Of a stretch of DNA of 64,000 nt, positions 53,486 to 63,964 are shown piece by piece (the stretch's first letter is position 1; every line of letters starts with the position of its first letter). The notes beneath the pieces are model-generated. The model saw only the letters and a list, made by a program, of their open reading frames with translations. It was not told where the DNA came from and made no database searches. The DNA lies in the NCBI GenBank assembly GCA_001599975.1, contig BCIO01000001.1, forward strand, positions 1,488,001-1,552,000, written 5' to 3'. Made by a program: the position numbers and the translations under genes. The DNA comes from Cystobasidiopsis lactophilus (taxonomy: Eukaryota > Basidiomycota > Agaricostilbomycetes > Agaricostilbales > Chionosphaeraceae).

Positions 53486-55211
53486 ATGGCTCCGGGAGTC
53501 GAGGAATATATGGCGACTTCAGCCGATTACAATTACGCAGATATGGCGTGGGTAATAGTTGCCAGCATCTTTTGCTGGTCAATCATCCCCGGAGTTGGCC
53601 TCCTGTACTCAGTAGGGGTCTTGAAAGTTTTGGGGTCAAATAGTCTCTCACCCGTGGTCTTTCACAGGGCTACACAAATCGGCGCAACGGACTGGCCGCA
53701 GTTTGGACATCGTTTATGGTTCTTTCCGTCTCCAGTATCAGCTGGTTCTTGTTTGGATATAGTCTCACGTACGGCCCGGGTAACGCCGTGTACGGAGACC
53801 TCACGTTGGTCGGAATGGTAAGCATGCGTGCCCGCCGCTCGCTTCAAGTCATGATGACAGCTGAGAGGCTACCAGAACGGAACGCTAGAGGAAGCCGTCG
53901 TGGCCATCCCAGCCATCCTTTATTTCCTTTTCCAATTGATGTTTTGTGTCGCCACTGTGGCCATCTTCATGGGAGGAGCGGCTGAGCGGGCTCGGCTGGT
54001 TTGCCTCCCCGTCCTGGCTTTTGTGTGGCCCTTGTTGGTCTACTGCCCTATAGCGCACTGGACCTGGGCGAGCAATGGGTGGTTGTTTGTTCTGGGCGCC
54101 TACGACTTTGCTGGAGATAGGTTTCTTTTTTTGTTCATGCCCTTGCTAAGCTGACCTCCACCAGCACGCAGCCCCGTGCACGTTGCTTCAGGAGCCTCTG
54201 CTGCAGCATTCGGCCTATATCTCAGCAATCCGCTATTTCGCTCGCGCAAGGTCGCCAGTCGGTCCTTGAGCGTCGTCGACCACCACAAACCGCACAATAT
54301 GCTTCAATTAACGCTTGCCATCATCCTTATATGGGGATCGTGGCTTTCATTTGATGGCTGTTCGACATTGGCACTAAATTTGCGCTCTGCGGTGGCGGCT
54401 TCGACCACGCACATTGTAGGTTTTGTTAATCAGCCCCTCCCGGGCTCCCGAACTCTCTTGCCACTTGCTTACCTGTCTATTACACAGTCAGCATGTATGG
54501 GTGCCATCACATGGAGCCTGCTCGAGTTCCGCGAGACGAAGAAGTGGTCGCTGGCCGCCTTCGTCTCCGGAGCCATCGCCGGTCTGGTCGCCATCACACC
54601 AGGCTGCGGCTACGTTGGCCTTCCAGCATCTCTTCTCTTTGGTGCTGTCGGTGGCTCGGGCTGCTTCTTCGCCTGCAAGTTCAAGTATACGAAGATGGCA
54701 AAGAAGATCGGCTTCTTCGACCCTTGCGATGTCACCGGTGCCCATTGGTTCGGCGGCATCCTCGGCAATTTGCTCACTGGCATCTTTGCACAGGCTACTA
54801 TCGCTGCCACAGACGGGTAGGCTTCAACAGCACTCGAGATTCGAGGGTGGCGAAAGCTGAAATTTCTTTGACCACAGCGCTTCGGTCATCCCGGGTGGCT
54901 GGCTCGACGGTCACTTTGTTCAGCTTGGTTACCAGCTTGCTGACTGCTGCGCCACCACTCTCTGGTCGTTCGTCATCACCTACCTACTTGTGGCTCTCAT
55001 CGACTGCATCCCCGGCCTCGAGGTCCTCGCCACCGAAGAGGAGATACTGAAGGGCATCGACGCTGCTCATACTGGCGAGTCGTACTACGAAGCGCAGTGG
55101 GACGACGAGAAGGAGTGGCATCCGTTCTCTGGCACCAGGGTCTCCGACTCGCCCGAAGGTTCGACGGACGGGCGAGAAAAGTCGGCCACGGTTGGCGTCC
55201 AGGCCGTCTAG
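53486..55211 (+). CDS. mep: Ammonium transporter (Mep/Amt family)
   Basis: Carries ammonium across the plasma membrane. ATG at 53486 starts MAPGVEEYMATSADYNYADM, the usual periplasmic N-terminus. Membrane segments follow across introns: WVIVASIFCWSIIPGVGLLY, GYTNRRNGLAAVWTSFMVLS, ISWFLFGYSLTYGPGNAVYG, AIPAILYFLFQLMFCVATVA, PLLVYCPIAHWTWASNGWLF, LTLAIILIWGSWLSFDGCST, WSLAAFVSGAIAGLVAITPG and GAHWFGGILGNLLTGIFAQA. The twin pore histidines are present (PIAHW and GAHWFGG). The cytosolic tail has the conserved ALIDCIPGLEVLATEEEI, then an acidic, Ser-rich end. Five or six introns. The length of about 480 residues is normal. Such genes are usually repressed by preferred nitrogen sources through GATA factors; this is family knowledge and was not tested here. 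Confidence 0.93.
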
Positions 55212-55539
55212 GCGTACTGGACGTGCTTGTTTGATACTCTTGGCGTTGCTTTGTCTATAGAAAGTTGGACGAGATTTGCCACCGAGCGACGTCATTCCTC
55301 GCCAGAAGAAGAAGCCTAATCCCTTAGCAAGGGGACGAGATCTTGTCTAGTCAAGGACAGCATCGCCGCTCTACTTGTCTGAAAGCTAGCAAGAGCTAGC
55401 GAAACCGGCTTGTTCTTAGTCAGCCTGGACGCGATTCGATCTTCACCCAAAACGCGGAGGCTTCTGCCCTGACCTCGCTCTTTCTGTCTCCTCCAACCGC
55501 CTTCCTGACCGCTGCCTCTGTTCCCCCTTTCAGTTCAAG
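55212..55539. other. Intergenic region
   Basis: About 330 bp holding the terminator of the transporter gene and the promoter of the phosphatase gene. Includes a near-palindromic agctagcaagagctagc at about 55,383. No gene seen. Confidence 0.5.
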
Positions 55540-57113
55540 ATGTCACCAGAGCCGGGCACGCCAGATTTGGTCCTGTCGCCCAAGTCGATGAGCGATGACG
55601 AGGGAGAGACGATGCAGCACCAACAAGCAGCCGCCGCCCGAGACTCGCCCAATGCCCGAAGCAAGTCCGTGTCAGTGGCGGACGGACTGGATACAGAGGG
55701 CGTACGTGGCTGTCTGCTGGTGGCCAGGAGCAGCCCGAGGCTGACAGGGTCGTCGGGCGGGTTTCGCAGGTCATCAACAGACACAAGGCCTCAGGGCCGT
55801 CGCCCTTCCGCATCGGCGTGAGCACCGACAAGAACAAGAAGTGCCGGCGCACGATGGAGGACGCGCATGCGTTCATTTACGACTTTGGCGGCGTCCCAGG
55901 CCAGGGCTACTTCGCAGTCTTCGACGGGCACGCTGGCAAGCACGCCGCTGAATGGTGCGGTCAATACTTCCACGAGGTACGGTCCATTGCACCCTGTTTA
56001 CGCTCTTAGCCGACTGTCTAATTCATTGGCCACGAAGTATTTGCTCGAAGAGCTCCAGCACAACTCGCAGTCGCCAGTGCCAGACGTCCTCAACTCGACC
56101 TTCCACAAGGTCGACGCCGAGCTCTCCAAGCGCGCGGCGGAGTCCGGCACCCACTCAGGCTGCACGGCCGTCACTGCTTTCCTCAGGCTCGAGTACGCGG
56201 ACGATGGGACGCCGCTGGCTGCAGATCCCTTGGCGTCAGCACCGCCGCCCTCCTCCTCAACGGCGGCCTCCACGTCGGACTCGTCGGCCATGGCTACACC
56301 GGAGAAGCGGCGGTTCGGGTCCGGCGTGCACAGGGAGAAGTTCAAGGAGCTGTTCAGCAGCCACTCGTCCCAAAACCAGACGCCGCCGCCGCCAGCTTCC
56401 ACCTCTGGCTCGGCCTCCACCACGCCCACTTCCTCCAAGCTGGCCTCGTCGACCAACAGCAGTAATGGCAAGAGAGCCATCAAGAAGACTTTGTATACAG
56501 CGAACGTGGGAGATGCGAGAGCGGTCCTTTGGTGCGTTGGTGGCTCCTCGTCCTTGCCAACATGCTGGAGGCTAAGAATGGCATCTTCGTCGCACAGCCG
56601 AAGTGGGAAAGCCATCAGACTAACCTACGACCACAAGGGGTCCGACACGCAAGAAGCCAAGCGCATCATGGACGCGGGAGGGTTCGTCATGAACAACAGA
56701 GTCAATGGTTCGTCTGCTTTCCCAACTTGCATCTTCTTGAGGTCGTCTGATGAAAGAACTTGTGAACAGGAGTGCTGGCGGTGACGAGGTCGTTGGGCGA
56801 CTCGTCCATGAAGGAGTTCGTCGTCGGCTCACCATATACGACTGAGGCCACTATCGGCGAAGACGACCAATTCCTCATCGTGGCGTGTGACGGGGTTCGT
56901 CATCGTCTTTCACTTCATCAACTGAGAGTGATTTTGATGAGAGCCTTGATGGAACAGTTGTGGGATGTGTGCGAGGACCAAGAGGCGGTCGACCTGATCC
57001 GGGACAACAAGATCACGGACGCGCAAGAGGCCTCCAAAGCGCTGCTCGACTTTGCTCTTTCCCGCTTTTCCTCGGACAACCTCTCCATCCTGGTCGTCAC
57101 TTTCACAGATTGA
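55540..57113 (+). CDS. PP2C-type protein phosphatase (Ptc1-like)
   Basis: A metal-dependent Ser/Thr phosphatase. ATG at 55540 starts [20 protein letters not shown]. After an intron (gtacgt...ttcgcag) come [20 protein letters not shown] and [15 protein letters not shown], the metal-binding RxxMEDA and FDGHxG motifs. Further exons give [18 protein letters not shown], then a ~90-residue Ser/Pro/Ala-rich insertion (about residues 215-305) not found in Ptc1. This is followed by [55 protein letters not shown] and [11 protein letters not shown]. The last exon gives [14 protein letters not shown] and [14 protein letters not shown], stopping at 57113. All core metal ligands look present. Ptc1-like enzymes switch off MAP kinase pathways such as HOG. 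The insertion may be a regulatory loop. Confidence 0.9.
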
Positions 57114-57539
57114 TTTCGCACAAAGCCTTTTTGGGGTGTGGCGCTCACCAGGCCAGGCGTCTGGCATTTGTCTTACAATCTTGCGCGCGCCCACCCATCA
57201 ATCACTTCTCTGCTCTTTTAATGAAATCCACTTGTAATTCTTACCCATTGGCCACTGGGGATCTCTTCCAGATCTCGCCGAGAGCCAATGGTGCCCGGCG
57301 GCACTGAAGCGACTCCCCAAACCCAAGCTGCTTCCGGCACGAGCCTGCGCGCTGCTCTCCAGTCAGACAGTGCATTGAGTTTAGCCAGAGTGACGCTCGC
57401 ACAAGTCTCGGGCCTTGCTTGTTGTTGCTCGGCACGCACGATTTACCCCACTCGCCGTCTCTGTGCATCGAACGACCAATCTTGACCTTGCATTGCACGC
57501 ACTTTGTTTTGCTGAGACTTAGCAGAAGACGCAGCCAGA
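57114..57539. other. Intergenic region
   Basis: Terminator of the phosphatase gene and promoter of the carrier gene. No gene seen. Confidence 0.5.
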
Positions 57540-59005
57540 ATGGAAGCCACCCTCCACAGCATCGCGGGCTCGACCGGCGGCATGCTCAGCATGGCCCTCG
57601 TCAGTCCTCATTTAGCAGGCATCGGCCTGGGGTGTTTGGAGTTTGCTGACTGATGCGTGTGCCTCGTTGCAGACCTACCCGCTGATCGCCATCTCCACCC
57701 GCGCTCAGGTGGCCAAAGAGTCAAAGACCAAGAAGGGCCTGCTCCAGATCCTCAGGGAGACAGTCGAGCGCGATGGGCTGGCGTCCTTCTTCGACGGCCT
57801 CGACTCGTCGCTCGTCGCGATTGGCGCGACCAACGCCATCTACTACTACTGCTACGAGGAAGCGCGCCACCTGATCCTCTACTCGAAGAAGCGCGAGGCC
57901 TGGAGGAGCTCCGGCTTGAGCACGATGGAGTCCATCCTCGCTTCCACCGCCGCCGGCGCCATCACTGCCACTTGTGCGTCTTGATTGCTTGGACATCATC
58001 AGTCCAATAGGGCTGATCTCGATTTCGCGAGGTGCACAGGTGTCAATCCGGTTTGGGTGGTCAACACCAGGTTGGTCGCCGTCTCCCTTCCAAACAAAGA
58101 GCCTTATTGAAGTTTGCAAACCGATTACAGACAAGCCACCTACCGAGACCTGATCCCACCGTCGCCCAGCAGTGAACTTCCCCCGCCCACGCCCAAGGAA
58201 CGCCGCCCACCGGGTGAGCCCGCATGAGCGACCCATCGTCGACTTCCCTGATTCGTCTCTTTGTTGATCTCACAGGCTTCTTCAAGACTTTGGCGTTGGT
58301 GCTGAAGCAAGAGGGCGTCGGGTCGCTTTTCGCCGGCTTGGGGCCAGCGCTCATCCTGGTCATCAACCCCATTCTCCAGGTTCGCCTTCCATCCTGTCTT
58401 CTTCTTCGCAAATTATGACAGAGAAAGAGCAGTACACTTTGTTCGAGCAACTGAAGAACGCGTTGGTGGCGAGGCGGCTGGGTCGGATGCCGAGCATCGC
58501 GAGCGCCACTTCCTCCGCCAAGCCGGCGACCTTGCCCCTTTCCGACCTGGACTACTTCTTCCTCGGGGCTGTTTCTAAGCTATGTGAGTGTTCCTCCCTG
58601 GTCATCAAAGGGCCGGATCTCATCTCAACCGACTCTCTAGTCGCCACTGGCATCACCTTTCCCTATCTATCGTTGAAGGTCGGTGACCTCCTACTTCTGG
58701 ATGTTTGATCTAAGCGTTATGGTCTGCCTACAGACAAGAATGCAAGCGCACAAGCAGCATCAAGATTACTCAGCTGGCCTGTTGGACGTCCTCCGGACTG
58801 AGGGTGCGTCTGTTCGAACTTTCAATCGTCGTATCATCCGCTTAGTGGCAGTCACATAGGTCTGGCGTCCCTGTATCAAGGCATCGTGCCCAAGCTCACC
58901 CAAAGCGTCCTGTCTGCCGCCATCCTGTTCATGTCGAAAGAAAAGATCTACGTCGCTCTCAAGAGGATCGCGGACCAGCGGGCGGCCGCGAGGGCTGTGG
59001 CTTGA
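57540..59005 (+). CDS. Peroxisomal-type adenine nucleotide carrier (PMP47/Ant1-like)
   Basis: A member of the mitochondrial carrier superfamily that imports ATP into peroxisomes. ATG at 57540 starts MEATLHSIAGSTGGMLSMAL. Three carrier repeats carry diverged signature motifs: TYPLIAISTRAQVAKES, NPVWVVNTRQATY and FPYLSLKTRMQAHKQH. Other helices are ATNAIYYYCYEEARHLI, TMESILASTAAGAITAT, GVGSLFAGLGPALILVINPI and LTQSVLSAAILFMSKEKIYV. A long loop after the second repeat (DLIPPSPSSELPPPTPKERR) is typical of this subgroup. Seven introns. The stop is at 59005. About 340 residues. The YPL/NPxWVVxTR/FPYxxxKTRMQ set favours the PMP34/PMP47/PXN branch over mitochondrial ADP/ATP carriers. Confidence 0.88.
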
Positions 59006-59107
59006 GCAACACACATTATGCGAATAGTTTGTTTGAATAACAACGTTATTAATATCAGCCCTGGTGCTACATTGTCAAGCCGGGATCTCAAGTGACTCTT
59101 GAGCCGC

Positions 59108-59903
59108 TCAATCCCGCAAAACATCTTGTGTTGGCACACAAAGACCTCCTTCTGGACTCTCCCGTGCACAGCCAGCTGGACAAGGATAGTCTTCGTCGAA
59201 CTGCCACGCAAGAAGCGGGTTCGTCTCCTTATCGCCAAGGGGGCCTGGCTCTTCTGGATCAGAGCAGTCAGAGCATTAAAGAGGATAGTGGCATACCGAT
59301 GACTTTGGTGATGGGCCGGCCATTGCCGAATCCCTTTTGTAGCGAAGCAGCCTTGGCTAGCCAAGAGACGTGAACGCTGACCAGATACTCTCGCCAGCCC
59401 ATCTTCATCAGCGTAGGACTGGCCGTTCCGAAGACGACTCTTGCGAAGCCAGCTTGGAGGATGGTCGAGCCGCACATTGGGCACGGCTCGGCGGTGGTGT
59501 AGATCCAGGATTTGGGCCAGATCTCCGAGATCTGTGGATGAGCCATTCTCAGTTGTGCACCTCGATTTCGAGCCCGTGGCGACATCACCTCAGCTGTCGA
59601 GTAGCCTTGCTCTGTGAATTTGGCCACGCAGGTGCGGATGGCGTTGATCTCGCCATGCTCGCTGGGATCTGTTTGTCCCTCCTCAGCATCATTCTGAACC
59701 AGACGCAGCACGATCTCACCTCCAATCTCAATTTGATGGTTGTAACCTCTGCACAGGAGCTCGCCATCTGTGGCGTTGACGATTACCTGCGGGTGGCTCG
59801 TTTTAACGACAGATCTTGGGAGCGACTTTGCCAAAGTCAATCGACCTACGCTCCCATACGCATTGAATTGACAAGGCGGAAGGGCAGATATGGACTCTCG
59901 CAT
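59108..59903 (-). CDS. Zinc-dependent nucleoside/base deaminase (CDA superfamily)
   Basis: The ATG at 59903 gives MRESISALPPCQFNAYGS. A gtaggt...cccgcag intron joins this to VIVNATDGELLCRGYNHQIE. The zinc site reads SEHGEINAIRTC and TTAEPCPMCGSTILQAGFAR, that is H-x-E plus P-C-x2-C. After two more introns come GFGNGRPITKVIG and a C-terminal NPLLAWQFDEDYPCPAGCAR, ending VPTQDVLRD at 59108. An upstream exon is likely, because the frame is open before the ATG (DKVPHSVDLHWM follows a tttcag acceptor). The family includes guanine, cytosine and tRNA adenosine deaminases; the substrate is not decided by the sequence. The HGE form in place of HAE occurs in guanine-deaminase-like members. It converges with the carrier gene, with about 100 bp between stops. 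Confidence 0.83.
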
Positions 59904-60322
59904 CCAGTGTAGATCAACTGAATGCGGAACCTTGTCCACTGCGCTCTGAAAGGACAAAGCAGCGGTGAGAGCCTGGAGGACTGGCTCTGGCGCTTCAGCG
60001 GTCTGTTGTCGTCGAGAGTGGCCTGCGAGTACCTTTCTGCATGCTGGAATTTGTGGTCGGTAAGGCAAGGAAGGCAAGATATAAGCAGCTATGATAGCAC
60101 GGTGGCAAAGGGACGAAAATTGTCCGTGAAGCGAGGGCAGCCTCAGCCGCCGCCAAGGCAAGTATTTACGAGCCAGTGAAAAAGTCCGTTTAGAAGGCAA
60201 GTGTACTGCCCGGATCTTAGTTCCCATTCGCCTTCTAAAGTGCAAATGCCCCTGGCCTGAACCACATCTCTCCCTGATGAGACCACTCGGCTGGTGATGC
60301 TGTGTGCAACGTAGCGTGACCT
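59904..60322. other. Region between deaminase and F-box-like gene
   Basis: Probably contains the first exon and promoter of the deaminase gene. A frame is open on the minus strand as far as 60410, but its upstream part is Arg/Ser-rich and unconvincing. Confidence 0.4.
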
Positions 60323-61532
60323 TCACTGGTGTGATCTCCTTGGAGGATGATCGACAGCAGACTCGGGGGGTAATCCAGCGGAGCAAAGAAATTGTTCCTG
60401 ACAACAGCAATGAGATAGAGTCGACGGATCAATGAAGCAGACGAACGAGCCGTCGTCCACAAAGCCCTTGTGTACGACCCTAAGCATGCTTAGGTTTGTG
60501 AGGTGCGCAAAGGACAACGGCATCGGTGACCAAAATAGCCGAAGAGTCAATATCATGGTGGAAGTCGGCAGAGCGTCCAAAACGTCTTGTAGGCCTTCGA
60601 CGTCGGCCCACTCTTCATCACAGTTGATGAAGACTGTGTACACGCGCTGGAACTCTTCGGCATGAGCGACCAAGTCTTGCGCTACCGCGAAGGATAACGA
60701 CTCCGGGTCTAGCTCCAAGTCGAACTCCAAGCGGGTGGTGATGAAAGCGCCATTGTCCAAGAGCGCGACTCTTTTGCGTTCTGCCCACACGTGGGTCGTG
60801 CCCAGGAGCGCAGCTAACCCATCGCATTTGTCCCCTTCGACGCGGCGCAAGTGCGGCAGGTTTGCAAGGTCGACGGTCCGCCATAGGCGCGTCATAGGCC
60901 TGTCTCAAGCCATCAAGACATGCAGATGGAGGCTTGAATAAACGGTCGACTCGCCCTTCGGCGAGTGATCCTCGGCCCTCGAGCGCTATCGACTCTAACA
61001 GCGGGAAGTCGAAGTCCAGGGCGCCAAGGAATGTGCTTCCTAATGCATCAGCCTTTGATTGGTCTTCGAGCGAGTCTTCGTTGTCCCGGCTGTTGATGGA
61101 CACTCGAAGATTTCGCAGCAGGCCGAATGTCTTAGGCCGAATGGTTCGTAGAACGGGTGTCATTAAGGCAGAGCTGTTGGCGTTACGCTTGGTCTTGGTG
61201 TCGCACGGGAGATCAAGGCCAAGGTGCTGGATGTGCATGGATTGAAGACTTGGTGGCGGAAAGACTTTTGCCTTCGTGTTGAAGGTGTGCAGTCGCAAGT
61301 CGGCTGTCCTCCACACGGTGGCGAACAGATGTTGCCTCCAGCTGCGGCAAACGGCCAGAAGGGCTTGACCTGGGATAGCGACTCTGTCCCTGTGGCCAGT
61401 CACCACCTGCTTCCCCCTTTTTGTCTTGAACTCTGGCTCGCCCAAGTGAAATACGACGCTTGTGTCTTTAAGGTACTCCTTAGCAATTGCCTGGAGCAAT
61501 TCGGGAGGGCAGATCTGGCCAGCGGACGCCAT
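60323..61532 (-). pseudogene. F-box-like protein gene, copy A, with a frame break
   Basis: ATG at 61532 starts MASAGQICPPELLQAIAKEY, then HLGEPEFKTKRGKQVV, QALLAVCRSWRQHLFATVWR, ADLRLHTFNTKAKVFPPP and LRNLRVSINSRDNEDSLE. Near 60,896 the frame changes from LDGLRQA to MTRLWRTVDLANLPHLRRVE, which matches the equivalent region of copy B (WRLTTLDDIPSLLSIEG). One extra base would explain this, and no intron with proper ends fits. The second frame continues with LDLANL-type leucine-rich sequence to a stop at 60323. It aligns with the intact 436-codon gene at 62133-63443. It may be a decaying gene, or the break may be a sequencing error. Confidence 0.6.
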
Positions 61533-62132
61533 TTCCTTTTGTTCTCTAAGGTCGCGACGCGCTGAGACTCGCTGGCACAACTGTCAGCTCCACGGCGACA
61601 GCTACATCCCAGGGCCCACCTTTCTGCAAGAGCTGTGTAATTGGTAGTGGCGGAGGCGCGGGTTCAGACTCGTTCAGAGGGGGTGCCGAGGGCGCGAGTC
61701 GCCGTGCGAATCAAGAAATAGCTGCGGTCGAGCGGCTTGCTCGGCGATCCTCGCTCCAAGCTTGTGGTCGGATTGAGATCTCCCGAGCTTGCAGCGAAGC
61801 GCAGCAGCAGTCGAGCAAGTAAGAGTAGAAAAGAAGCCATTCATCCGCCACAACATGCGATCACTGCATACTTGGCCGAAAATGCGCCTGAAATGCTATC
61901 AATCTCTAGAGCCAACGGTAGTCTTCCAACTGTGAATGCACACTGCAAAGCGGTCATTCGGCGAGCCGTCGTCCAAGTCAAAAGAAAGTCGCTTCTCTCG
62001 CGCCACGAATTCCGAGGGATCTTTTTGGCTTCGACCTCTGGTATGTTACGTAGTATTCCATCCCGTACAAAGAGTGCAGTGAGACAGCTTTACGAAAGAA
62101 ACGAGGAAAGGAAGTCTGACCGACACAGGCGC
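61533..62132. other. Intergenic region between the two F-box-like paralogues
   Basis: About 600 bp with no supported gene. A plus-strand frame at 61737-62144 is Arg/Ser-rich without a domain and is probably chance. Confidence 0.45.
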
Positions 62133-63443
62133 CTACTCCAATGACTGGCCCAATCGAAGCAGGATAGTCCCGAGATTTTGACCAGGCTGCAGCCCTGATA
62201 CGAAGGGTTGCTCTTGCCAGGTGCCTCCTGGTAAATCAACGATCGGCTTGTCGTAACCAAGATACTGATTTACAAGTGCGACCTCTTGCAAGCTGGCGGG
62301 CACGTCTAAGGGCTTGAAAGTGGGCATGCTGAAGATCAAGGAGATCAGTCGATAATTACGTTGCAAGACAAAAGGGAGAACGCACTGGTCATCCGAACCC
62401 AAACTGACCAAGTGTAGTCGCCGAAGTCGAAGAAGACGCGAAAACGAGAGCCGTGGGATAGGAAAGTACGACTGCAGTTCGACATCTTCTAATGCGGGTG
62501 CCAGCACTTGAATGAGTTGAGGGAGACTCGAAACGTCGTCCCAGTGGATGTCATGCACCGCCAAGCAGCGCAAATGATTGAACGCGCTCTCGGCATCGAC
62601 CAATCCCTTTGCCACCAGACCGAGCGTCCCATTCAACTGATTGGTTACATCGATACATAGCTTGCTGATACTAAGCTTCTCTCCTCCAGCTCGAATGCCG
62701 ACCCGGAGCAGTTCGTGCGGAAGAGCAGTGCCGTAGTCAAACAGCCGCAGGAAGTAAGGGCTTGATGAGCCCTCGATGGACAGCAGGCTAGGAATGTCAT
62801 CCAGCGTGGTGAGGCGCCAGAACTTGTTGACTGCCCATTCCAACACCCATGGACCAGTCGACTGATATTTCCAATCCGGATTGGATATGACGAGTCGAAA
62901 TGTTTCCAGCCGAGGGAATCCCAAGTAAAGAGCGTCGAGGATTTGGCACTCCACAGCGAGCGTGTCGTGATTAATCCTGCCGCTTAAGACCTCCAGGTCC
63001 AGATGTCGCAATTGGCTGAAGAGCTTGCTGCGAACGGCGCGGACAGAAGGTCGTAGTGCAGCCATCACACCGATGGGAGGTTGTTCATCAGAAGGCTGAA
63101 GGGCGATTTTCAGGGTTTGGACATGGCGCGCGAGATAAGGCGGCGGCGGAAAGATTTTGGCCAGCGTCCAGTAAGAGTGCAGCCGAAACTCGGCCCGCTT
63201 CCACACCACAGCCATCACGCTTGCTCGCCAAGATCGACAGACGGCGAGAAGGGCGGAGCCAGTTTTGGGGGATTCGATGCGATCTCGACTGTAGAGCACC
63301 TCGCTTTCTCCTTTGCCTGGTCCATAAAACTGTTCGCCAAGGTGGTAAGTAACCGGCCCTTCGTCTGCCACACACTCGGACGCAATCTGCTGCAGCAACT
63401 CGATGGGCAGGTTTTGGGCGATGGTCCCAAGGCGAGATTCCAT
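62133..63443 (-). CDS. F-box-like protein, copy B (single exon)
   Basis: Uninterrupted 436-codon frame with ATG at 63443, unusual here for lacking introns. The start MESRLGTIAQNLPIELLQQI is F-box-like. It is followed by VTYHLGEQFYGPGKG, SALLAVCRSWRASVMAVVWK, AEFRLHSYWTLAKIFPPPP and a leucine-rich C-terminal part (LFSQLRHLDLEVLSG, FPRLETFRLVISNPDW, LRCLAVHDIHWDDVSSLPQL, LLRLRRLHLVSLGSDDQCVL). The stop is at 62133. It is clearly paralogous to the broken copy at 60323-61532 (shared LLAVCRSWR, HLGE and FPPP blocks in the same order). F-box proteins bring targets to SCF ubiquitin ligases; the target is unknown. Confidence 0.8.
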   Translation of the reverse strand: MESRLGTIAQNLPIELLQQIASECVADEGPVTYHLGEQFYGPGKGESEVLYSRDRIESPKTGSALLAVCRSWRASVMAVVWKRAEFRLHSYWTLAKIFPPPPYLARHVQTLKIALQPSDEQPPIGVMAALRPSVRAVRSKLFSQLRHLDLEVLSGRINHDTLAVECQILDALYLGFPRLETFRLVISNPDWKYQSTGPWVLEWAVNKFWRLTTLDDIPSLLSIEGSSSPYFLRLFDYGTALPHELLRVGIRAGGEKLSISKLCIDVTNQLNGTLGLVAKGLVDAESAFNHLRCLAVHDIHWDDVSSLPQLIQVLAPALEDVELQSYFPIPRLSFSRLLRLRRLHLVSLGSDDQCVLPFVLQRNYRLISLIFSMPTFKPLDVPASLQEVALVNQYLGYDKPIVDLPGGTWQEQPFVSGLQPGQNLGTILLRLGQSLE

Positions 63444-63964
63444 TTTGCAGTCTGTGCCGACTTCTTGAGCGGGATGCGGCGCGAGATGGGTCCGTGAACA
63501 AAGGGCTCACAAGTTACTGCGAGCAGCTCGTGCCCATGACTTCAACCAGGCGTTGGCCAGAGACCCAGAATAGGCCGGGTGTCGTCGTAATGGTGCAAGA
63601 GCAAGCAAAGGCGGCGGAACGCGTTTGCGGTTGCCAAACCTCGTGCCATGCTGCAGAGTGCATGTCAACGCGCAGTTCCAAGCGTTCCGAGAGCTCTTGG
63701 CCGCAAATGAGACACGCGCACGCTCCTCTGGGCGCCGACACACAAGTCTCGCCCTCGACGTCCATCATCCCCAGAGGCCCAATAGATCGCAGCTGGAGCT
63801 GCGTACTTCTCAAGAGGCCTAGGCAACAGTACAAGCAAGGGTCAGATCACCAATCGAAAGAGCGCTCCAAGAATACTCCTTGCGATTTGTTTTGACTTTG
63901 GCTTGTGCCCGAGGCATTCCTGTTGCTTGCTTGCTCCCAGTCGGCGACCGAACCACTCTCATAA
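63444..63964. other. Region upstream of copy B and of the right-edge gene
   Basis: Promoters of two divergent genes. An 84-codon minus-strand frame (about 63,768-63,514) encodes a short Cys/His cluster, CLICGQ...HSAAWH, spaced like a zinc finger. No exon structure or homologue is evident, so I leave it as a possibility only. Confidence 0.35.

Noticed and set aside
61737-62144. 135-codon plus-strand frame between the F-box-like genes
   Set aside because: No ATG context, domain or splice support; basic, low-information composition.
63514-63771. 84-codon minus-strand frame with a Cys/His cluster
   Set aside because: The C-x2-C...H-x4-H spacing is suggestive of a zinc finger, but it is short, isolated and without other finger residues.
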